Below, in pieces: positions 1 through 5,573 of a DNA stretch of 11,081 nucleotides. Each line of letters begins with the position of its first letter. Positions within the stretch are counted from its first letter, which is position 1. The stretch spans positions 1 through 11,081 of the forward strand of contig CALKWO010000157.1 of the NCBI GenBank assembly GCA_938003875.1. The letters run 5' to 3'. Source of the stretch: an uncultured bacterium (lineage in GTDB: Bacteria; Planctomycetota; Uabimicrobiia; Uabimicrobiales; JABWCH01). The notes beneath the pieces were generated by a model, which worked only from the letters and a program-made list of their open reading frames with translations, searched no databases and was not told where the DNA came from. The translations under genes were made by a program, and so were the position numbers.

Positions 1-48
1 TATAATGGGTTACCAAAATGCATGTTTTTTTAAAACTATGTAAAGAGT

Positions 49-77
49 AAGTATTCCGCTTAAAATACTTTTTTTCT
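49..77 (+). terminator. Weak hairpin plus T-tract, possible terminator of a gene left of the window
   Basis: The arms AAGTATT (49-55) and AATACTT (64-70) pair perfectly around the 8-nt loop CCGCTTAA. A run of seven T (69-75), then CTT, follows on the plus strand. This is the layout of an intrinsic terminator for a rightward gene ending before the window and converging on hypD. The stem is AT-rich with only two G/C in each transcript arm, so it would be weak. On the minus strand no T-run follows it, so it is a poorer candidate for ending the hypCD transcript. Confidence 0.3.
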
Positions 78-113
78 TCCTAGAAGCTGCGGAACGTAGG
101 TAATCCTGATTCC

Positions 114-1214
114 TTATCTATTTTCATAACGGAAGTATGCCGCACAGGAACCTTCTGTGGATACCATACATGGGCCAACAGGATGATCTGGAGTGCAGGC
201 TTTTTTAAATAAAGGGCACTCGTCTGGTCGGATTATGCCTTTTAATACATGACCACAAGAGCAACCTTGTGGCATGTCTTCCCCTTGTATTTCCAAGCCG
301 TGTTTTTTTTCTGCATCGTATTTTTCATACTTTTTTCTAAGCCTAAGTCCACAAAGAGGGATGAGTCCTATTCCTCTTAGCACAGCATCGCAAGGTTCGT
401 AGATGGTATCCATGAGTTCCAGGGCTTTGGTATTTCCCTGAAGACTGACAAAGCGAGTATACATATTTTTTATGCAATAAGAAGGCTTCTCCAGGAGGAG
501 ATGTAAAACTTCCAGGATACCACCCAGAATATCTACAGACTCAAATCCTGTGATGACACCTGGAATACCATATTGCTGTAAAATATCATATCGCTTTTCC
601 CCCAGAATGGCACTCACATGGCCTGGAAGCAAAAAGCCCGATATGGAAAGATCGGGATCTTCTATCAAGGCTTTCAGTACAGGCGGAACCACACGATGAG
701 CTACTAAAAAACTGACATTAGTCAAATTTTCTTGATAGGCCTGCAACACAGCCTTTGCTGTGGCGGGGACCGTGGTTTCAAAACCTATATTGGTAAATAC
801 AAACTCTTTTTCAGGCTCCTTTTTGGCTATTTCTAGTATCTGCAAGGGAGAAGTCACGACGCGGACATCTGCTCCCTGAGACTTGGCAACAGAAAGGGAT
901 ATTTTTTTTCCAGGCACATGGAGCATATCGCCAAAGCTAACAAGACAATTCTTGGGATTCTGAACAAACTGTAAGGCTTCTTCTATATAGGAGGAAGGCG
1001 TAACACATACTGGGCAGCCAGGTCCAGATACCAGGATAATTTCAGGAGGCAAAAGCTGGCGTATTCCCAATCGCCCGATTTCCATAGTATGCGTACCACA
1101 GACTTCCATAATGGTTATTTTAGGTGGTAAAAGATTTTTTTTTACTATTTTGTGAATGGCTTGAATCAACTCTTTCGCCAGTTTTGGATCGTGAAAAGCA
1201 TTTTGTTCTTGCAT
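114..1214 (-). CDS. hypD: Hydrogenase maturation protein HypD
   Basis: HypD is a cytoplasmic iron-sulfur scaffold. With HypC it assembles the Fe(CN)2CO unit of [NiFe] hydrogenases, receiving cyanide made by HypE/HypF. The 366-aa length is normal for the family. The signatures are visible: EVCGTHT with the essential Cys39, GPGCPVCVTP with Cys67 and Cys70, GFETTVP at 144-150, and a C-terminal cysteine-rich domain (Cys318, 320, 333, 340, 349, 357) of the type that binds a [4Fe-4S] cluster. The ATG at 1214 is preceded by AGGAAAG seven nt upstream and gives the expected N-terminus. It lies 54 nt downstream of hypC on the same strand, so the two are probably co-transcribed. No hypA, B, E, F or hydrogenase structural gene is in the window; they could lie to the left or elsewhere. 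All key residues are intact. The family assignment is secure. Confidence 0.97.
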   Translation of the reverse strand: MQEQNAFHDPKLAKELIQAIHKIVKKNLLPPKITIMEVCGTHTMEIGRLGIRQLLPPEIILVSGPGCPVCVTPSSYIEEALQFVQNPKNCLVSFGDMLHVPGKKISLSVAKSQGADVRVVTSPLQILEIAKKEPEKEFVFTNIGFETTVPATAKAVLQAYQENLTNVSFLVAHRVVPPVLKALIEDPDLSISGFLLPGHVSAILGEKRYDILQQYGIPGVITGFESVDILGGILEVLHLLLEKPSYCIKNMYTRFVSLQGNTKALELMDTIYEPCDAVLRGIGLIPLCGLRLRKKYEKYDAEKKHGLEIQGEDMPQGCSCGHVLKGIIRPDECPLFKKACTPDHPVGPCMVSTEGSCAAYFRYENR

Positions 1215-1268
1215 GATTATTCTTTCCTGTTAGCTTTTTGCAATAGCCCATTTGAAATATCATTTTGA

Positions 1269-1490
1269 CTAAAACGTTTTTTGCAATACTTCTTCGATTA
1301 GTTTTAGATTTTCCACTGCCTCTTGATGCTGGTATTTATGAATGGCAAAGCCAGCATGAACCAGGACATAGTTGCCTATTTGTACATTTTCCAGGACAGA
1401 AATGTTAGCGATGGTCTGGTTTCCTAAAATATCTACGGTTGCTGTTTCCCCCTGGATTTCTAACACTTTCGCAGGAATGGCTAAACACAT
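1269..1490 (-). CDS. hypC: Hydrogenase assembly chaperone HypC/HupF family
   Basis: HypC is a small chaperone (usually 70-95 aa; here 73). It carries the Fe(CN)2CO precursor with HypD and hands it to the hydrogenase large subunit. The N-terminus MCLAIPAKV is the family signature; Cys2, exposed after removal of Met1, is the iron-binding and large-subunit-contacting residue. The rest fits the small beta-barrel (a conserved segment VLVHAGFAI near residues 42-50) followed by a C-terminal helix. The ATG at 1490 is fixed by the signature and has an AGAGG ribosome-binding site a few nt upstream. It is the first gene of the minus-strand unit, with hypD following after 54 nt, and is transcribed divergently from the lipoprotein gene. 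From sequence alone it cannot be separated from a specialised paralogue such as HybG. Confidence 0.96.
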   Translation of the reverse strand: MCLAIPAKVLEIQGETATVDILGNQTIANISVLENVQIGNYVLVHAGFAIHKYQHQEAVENLKLIEEVLQKTF

Positions 1491-1534
1491 TTTTGTTTCC
1501 TCTTGAAAAGATTTCTTTACAATTCCAATAAAAT

Positions 1535-1563
1535 ATTTTAACCTATCTATAGTATAGAAGCAA
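1535..1563 (-). promoter_or_regulatory. Candidate sigma70-type promoter for hypC-hypD
   Basis: Read on the minus strand, TTGCTT (1563-1558) is followed after exactly 17 nt by TAAAAT (1540-1535). That is three of six and five of six matches to the -35 and -10 consensus. The -10 lies about 44 nt upstream of the hypC start codon, leaving a short leader. In such AT-rich DNA partial matches are common, so this is only a candidate. In the same 133-nt divergent intergenic region (1491-1623) I found no convincing plus-strand promoter for the five-gene operon. Confidence 0.35.
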
Positions 1564-1611
1564 AAAAAATAGCAAAATTAGATAAGAAGACTCTATTTAT
1601 CTCTATAGAAG

Positions 1612-1622
1612 AGGAATTTCCT
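1612..1622 (+). promoter_or_regulatory. Short dyad overlapping the ribosome-binding site of the lipoprotein gene
   Basis: AGGAATTTCCT is a perfect 5+1+5 dyad. It contains the AGGA Shine-Dalgarno core and ends one nt before the ATG at 1624. In mRNA, AGGA could pair with UCCU around a three-nt loop and partly mask the ribosome-binding site. A short dyad of this size can arise by chance. It is listed because a larger dyad sits in the equivalent place at 4918-4936. Confidence 0.3.
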
Positions 1623-1623
1623 T

Positions 1624-3948
1624 ATGAAAGTAGCAGCACTGTTTCCCTTGTTTTTTCTTTTTTTCATGGCTTGCCAATCTATCAGTGAATTTAAAGAAGC
1701 AGAGAGAAATTTTTCTTTTGGAAATTATGGAGCGGCTTTACAAAACATCAATATAGCCTTAAGGAAAGATCCTGACAATAAATACTATAAGGTATTTCAG
1801 AAAATTGTCAAAGAAAGGCTATCCGAAGAATACTATCAGGAAAGTCTGAAACTTTTAGAAAAAGGTCAGCTTACAGAAGCCCAGAGAATACTGGAAAAAA
1901 TCTTAAAGGATAACCTGAATCCCTTGCATTTAGGTGCTAGTCGTAAGTTAGCTCAAATCAATAAGACAAAGGATAGCATCAAACAAATTTTACAAAAAGC
2001 CAAAGAAGATATGAATTCAGGAAATTGGGATGAAGCATATAAGGCTCTTTCTGAAATTCTGGTATACGATGATGAATTTACTCCTGTTTTATCATTCTAT
2101 GAAAAAAGCAAAACAGGAAGCTTCCAGATGCATTTTCAAAAGGGACAACAAGCTTTTTATCAGCAAGACTATATCCTTGCTAAAGAACGGTTTGAAACAG
2201 CGTTGAGCCGTATTCCTACTTCTAAAGAATGCCTGGAATGGCAAAATAAAAGCGTTGTTTATCAAAATGCACTGGACTATGCTCAAAAGGCAGAAAAATT
2301 TTTAGAAGAAAAGCAATATTTTTCAGGAATACAAGAATATGAAAATGCTCTAAAGCTGGTACCTTCTTTTCCTGGTATGCAATCAAAATGGCAGAAAGCT
2401 GTAAATCTATGGATGCAGGAATCTCTTGAGAAGAGTGAAAAATATTTGTTGGATGCACGGAAAAATCCTAAATTAGCATTTAAATCTTTGAAAGAATTAG
2501 AAAAAATAAAAAAATATTCGCAAATCTATAAAAACAGCGATGCTCTTTTTCGTAAATCACAAACGATCTGCGCAGAATATCTTTTCCAGGAAGCAAGGAA
2601 TTTTCTATGGCAAAATGATTTTGCAAAGGTGGGAATAGCCTGTTTCTTTCTCCAATTAGCAAGCGAGCTGGACGATTCCCTGCCAGGCCTGGAACCTCTT
2701 CTAGCTCAATGCAAAAAGCTTGTTGCTCTGAAATACCATCGCTATTTTGTTTTTTTCCCTAAAGAAGAGGATGTTATTCAGCAGATTGCCTGGCAAATTT
2801 CTCAAAATTTTATAGGACATTCCTTTTCCTGCTATTCTTTTACACAGGATCCTATGGAAAAAATCAAAGATCGCGTTTATCAAGATGCCTTCACTATACT
2901 AAAGGAAACAGGTCTGAATGCCAAAAATTTTCCCCTTTGCCTCTATCGCATTCATCTTCATTTAGAGAAATGGGAGATCCATCGAGAAGAAAATAAAGAA
3001 GAGGTACTATCCTCAGAATACTTTGCAGGGCTCAAAGAAGAAATAGATCCTTTCTGGGAAACTTACCAAAAGGCCTTACTAGAGGCAAAAAATACTTTGC
3101 AAAGGCTTTTTCCTCTTTATAGCAAGGCTCTGGAAGAATATGAAATCAATTTTATGGAACTCCAAAAAAACGAGCAGGAAAAAAAAGCTGCAGAAAGGAT
3201 TTTGAACCAATACCATGGATTGAAAAATCGTATGGGAGATTGGAAAAATGCCTTACAAGAATACAAAATAAGGACATGGGAATTAGCGAAAGAATTGGAG
3301 CAAAGTGCAGACACTCAGATAATGAGGCTAGATAAAGAAGCCTTGAGTGCATTAGAAAAATATAAAAAATCCTATGCACTTTCAGAAAGCCTTTCGCAAA
3401 AAGCACGGACAATGGAAAAGCAAATCAAGTCTTTAGAAAAAGATATGGAAAAATACCAGAAGTATATTGACTTTTATACTAAGGTACGCAAAGAAGAGCA
3501 AAAAATTTCTTATAACTTCCATCAAAATCAGGTTGGTTTAAAAGGAAAAAGCAAATTATTTTTGAGTATCGGCAAAGAAACAGGGGAAAATATCGGGGAT
3601 TTTTCTCACGAGGCCAATCTTGCCTTTTCTCTTACCAGGCGCAAGAATGTCCATCCCTGGGATACGAAAGACTACTATAATATCAAAATATTTTTTGCTC
3701 CTGATGATGTCATAAAAAAAGAAAACATACAAAGGCTTGCTCAGGGAATGTATTCTCGCCTGCTGGTATTTCTTCAAGAATATCCGCTGATATTATTCCG
3801 AGAAGCAGGTAATGTAAAAAGCACGCAAAATATGGAAAAACTGGCAGAATTTTTAGAACTTGCAGGAACAAACTATCCTGTAGAATGTGAAGCAGCGAGG
3901 AAAATTCTAAAAGAATTCGCAGGATGGGAAGAAAATGATAAACAATAG
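1624..3948 (+). CDS. TPR-repeat lipoprotein with long coiled coil, function unknown
   Basis: The 774-aa protein starts with a lipoprotein signal peptide: Lys2, a hydrophobic stretch to residue 15, and lipobox FMAC with Cys17 as the predicted lipidated residue. Phe at -3 is tolerated but not typical. After processing it should be tethered to the membrane facing the periplasm. Residues about 20-55, 67-100, 125-155, 171-202 and 218-251 look like TPR units, with repeated patterns such as 'A.....G.Y..A...' and 'AL...P', implying a protein-binding scaffold. Residues about 370-470 form a mixed segment I do not recognise. Residues about 480-630 are rich in Lys, Glu and Leu and look like a coiled coil. 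The last 140 residues are another unassigned region. The ATG has GAGGAA 7 nt upstream. It is the first gene of the operon; its stop codon overlaps the ribosome-binding site of the next gene, so the two are likely translationally coupled. The role as scaffold is inference. Confidence 0.85.
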   Translation: MKVAALFPLFFLFFMACQSISEFKEAERNFSFGNYGAALQNINIALRKDPDNKYYKVFQKIVKERLSEEYYQESLKLLEKGQLTEAQRILEKILKDNLNPLHLGASRKLAQINKTKDSIKQILQKAKEDMNSGNWDEAYKALSEILVYDDEFTPVLSFYEKSKTGSFQMHFQKGQQAFYQQDYILAKERFETALSRIPTSKECLEWQNKSVVYQNALDYAQKAEKFLEEKQYFSGIQEYENALKLVPSFPGMQSKWQKAVNLWMQESLEKSEKYLLDARKNPKLAFKSLKELEKIKKYSQIYKNSDALFRKSQTICAEYLFQEARNFLWQNDFAKVGIACFFLQLASELDDSLPGLEPLLAQCKKLVALKYHRYFVFFPKEEDVIQQIAWQISQNFIGHSFSCYSFTQDPMEKIKDRVYQDAFTILKETGLNAKNFPLCLYRIHLHLEKWEIHREENKEEVLSSEYFAGLKEEIDPFWETYQKALLEAKNTLQRLFPLYSKALEEYEINFMELQKNEQEKKAAERILNQYHGLKNRMGDWKNALQEYKIRTWELAKELEQSADTQIMRLDKEALSALEKYKKSYALSESLSQKARTMEKQIKSLEKDMEKYQKYIDFYTKVRKEEQKISYNFHQNQVGLKGKSKLFLSIGKETGENIGDFSHEANLAFSLTRRKNVHPWDTKDYYNIKIFFAPDDVIKKENIQRLAQGMYSRLLVFLQEYPLILFREAGNVKSTQNMEKLAEFLELAGTNYPVECEAARKILKEFAGWEENDKQ

Positions 3949-3957
3949 GATCATAGA

Positions 3958-4902
3958 ATGGAAATAATTCAATTATTAAAATTAAGCAAAAAACACGATA
4001 ATGTTGAAGATGAAACAATTTCTGTATCGTTTGGCAGAAGCCTTGATGATTTACAAAAAGCCATCCAGACTCATGGAATTCTTTCTCCTATTCTCGTCAG
4101 GAAAGCACAAAATGCATGGCAAATTGTGTCAGGCCAGGCTAGATGGCGTTGTGCCTGCCAGGATTTCGTCCCTGCTATAGAAATTTCTTGCGATGATAAA
4201 GAAGCTTTGTCCATCTACATTTATGAAAACCAGATTCGGGGGTTTAACCCTGTAGAATGTGCAAAAATAATCTATCGCCTTCACTACGACCTAGGGTTTT
4301 CTTTAAAAGAAATCAGCGATTCTTATGCTTGTCTCATAGGCATTCCTTCTGGTGTAAAAATACTAAAAGATTACTTGAGTATCCTGGATTTGTCTGATAT
4401 AATTTTGAAAAGGATAGCTCAAGGAAAGCTCCCTGTAAAAAATGCAATTATGCTCTTTTCTTTTTCCAGAGAAGAAAGTATAATTTTGATGCAATGGAGC
4501 GATCTTTTAGGTTGGAGTGGAAACAAACAGAGAGAATCTTTTCAATGGATATGGGAAATTTGCAAAAAAGAGGGATGTTCTGTTTCAGAACTTTTATCCA
4601 AAAAAGAATTCCAGGTATTTATGGAAAAAGAGAAGCCCAATCCTGAACTGTTCCGCCAGGAGCTCAACAGAAGAAAAAACCCTCAGCTTTCTTCGGCTCA
4701 GCAAGCCTTTGAACAAATTCTCAAAGAGCAGAATGTTTCTTCTGTCTTCTCTATCAAGCCATCCAATAGCTATGAAAAAAATAATATTCATCTGGAATGG
4801 GATTGTAATAGCCTGGAAGACTTTCAAAAAGGCCTGGATATACTAAAGAAATTACAGGAAAGTAAGGCAATAGAAAAATTGTTTCAAATCACTGCTCCAT
4901 AA
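3958..4902 (+). CDS. ParB-like (ParB/Srx fold plus HTH) protein, no ParA partner seen
   Basis: This 314-aa protein matches the ParB/Spo0J plan. Residues about 20-105 resemble the ParB N-terminal nucleotide-binding domain: 'LQKAIQTHGILSPILVRK', then VSGQARWRCA (58-66) where the family has GERRxRA, then ENQIRGFNPVECA (90-102) matching the ENxxRxxLNPxEEA box. Residues about 113-165 fit the helix-turn-helix region (SLKEIS, then SGVKILKDYLSILDL and KLPVKNAIMLF). The C-terminal 150 residues are less clear. True ParB proteins bind CTP and slide on DNA from parS; others are transcriptional regulators or adaptors. Here the first Arg of the GERR motif is replaced (Gly59-Gln60-Ala61-Arg62), so nucleotide use may be altered. 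No ParA and no obvious parS array is nearby, and the neighbours are envelope and signalling proteins, so a segregation role is not supported. AGGA at 3947-3950 overlaps the upstream stop codon and lies 7 nt before the ATG. Confidence 0.8.
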   Translation: MEIIQLLKLSKKHDNVEDETISVSFGRSLDDLQKAIQTHGILSPILVRKAQNAWQIVSGQARWRCACQDFVPAIEISCDDKEALSIYIYENQIRGFNPVECAKIIYRLHYDLGFSLKEISDSYACLIGIPSGVKILKDYLSILDLSDIILKRIAQGKLPVKNAIMLFSFSREESIILMQWSDLLGWSGNKQRESFQWIWEICKKEGCSVSELLSKKEFQVFMEKEKPNPELFRQELNRRKNPQLSSAQQAFEQILKEQNVSSVFSIKPSNSYEKNNIHLEWDCNSLEDFQKGLDILKKLQESKAIEKLFQITAP

Positions 4903-4917
4903 CTAGAAGCTTCATTC

Positions 4918-4936
4918 CATAAAAGGACCTTTTATG
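4918..4936 (+). promoter_or_regulatory. Perfect 19-bp dyad covering the RBS and start codon of the next gene
   Basis: CATAAAAGG-A-CCTTTTATG is a perfect inverted repeat with 9-nt arms and a single central base. Its left half carries the Shine-Dalgarno AAGGA (4923-4927) and its last three bases are the ATG at 4934. As RNA it can fold into a 7-bp A/U-rich stem with a GGACC loop that would occlude the ribosome-binding site and start codon. As DNA it has the symmetry of an operator for a dimeric protein. A second pairing is possible between CTTCAT (4910-4915) and ATGAAG (4934-4939). It lies immediately after the ParB-like gene. Function is inferred from position and symmetry only. Confidence 0.45.
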
Positions 4937-5545
4937 AAGTACTCCTATAAACCTTTAAGTGAAAAGGAATTTCAAGAAAGATTTTCTACCAAAAAATTTT
5001 CCTGGAAAGACCCTGGCTCATGGCCTATAAAAATATGGGCCATGTTTCTTTTTTTACCCTGTATATTTATTTTGATTAGTGGTTACTATGCTTTTTACCC
5101 TTCTAAAAATAAAAAAAGCACATCAGAAGAGATAAAATTATATTATGAAAAGACAATAAAGGAACAGAGTGCAAAACTAACAGAAGAAAAATCCAGGCAG
5201 GAAGAAAAATTTTTCTTAGAGCCTGAAGTTTTTCCTTTTTTCTATGATGATACAGAAAAAAGGCTCTATTTTTCTTTTTTCCAATTTCCCGAAATTTTTA
5301 GTATAGAAATCTATAGCTCTAGTTTAGATTCAGAAAAAAGCAAGCGAAAATTTAAAAATATAGGAACTGTCGAAAAGCATCCAGGCACCTTTGGCTGGTT
5401 TTATATACCAATTCATATAAGCGATTCAGAAGAACTTTATATTTTGCAAAAGCCTGTAAAGATCAATCCACAGCAAAAACAAGATTTGCTGAAAAAATAC
5501 CCAAAAGAATATGCGGCTTCTTTTGAGAAAAAGGATGAAAAATAA
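4934..5545 (+). CDS. Small single-pass membrane protein, function unknown
   Basis: I do not recognise a family for this 203-aa protein. It has a hydrophilic N-terminal segment of about 30 residues with several Lys, one clear transmembrane helix at about 31-54 (IKIWAMFLFLPCIFILISGYY), and a Lys/Glu-rich, probably helical or coiled-coil linker at about 60-93. A C-terminal region of about 110 residues follows, rich in aromatic and beta-type segments (FYDDTEKRLYFSFFQF, FSIEIYSSS, GWFYIPIHI). This looks like a small folded domain placed on the far side of the membrane by the helix. The polarity is not certain because both flanks carry positive charge. The ATG has AAGGA 6 nt upstream, inside the 19-bp dyad. 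It starts 31 nt after the ParB-like gene and ends 28 nt before the large membrane protein gene, so it is probably a partner of that protein. Confidence 0.78.
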   Translation: MKYSYKPLSEKEFQERFSTKKFSWKDPGSWPIKIWAMFLFLPCIFILISGYYAFYPSKNKKSTSEEIKLYYEKTIKEQSAKLTEEKSRQEEKFFLEPEVFPFFYDDTEKRLYFSFFQFPEIFSIEIYSSSLDSEKSKRKFKNIGTVEKHPGTFGWFYIPIHISDSEELYILQKPVKINPQQKQDLLKKYPKEYAASFEKKDEK

Positions 5546-5573
5546 CAATATTTTTTTTTAAAAGAGGGAAGAA

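Noticed and set aside
1..6. TATAAT as a promoter -10 box at the left edge
   Set aside because: Upstream bases are outside the window, so no -35 can be judged, and no downstream plus-strand gene fits before the T-tract hairpin.
4517..4846. Plus-strand open frame inside the ParB-like gene
   Set aside because: Fully inside another frame of a gene with conserved ParB motifs; no own ribosome-binding site or recognisable domain.
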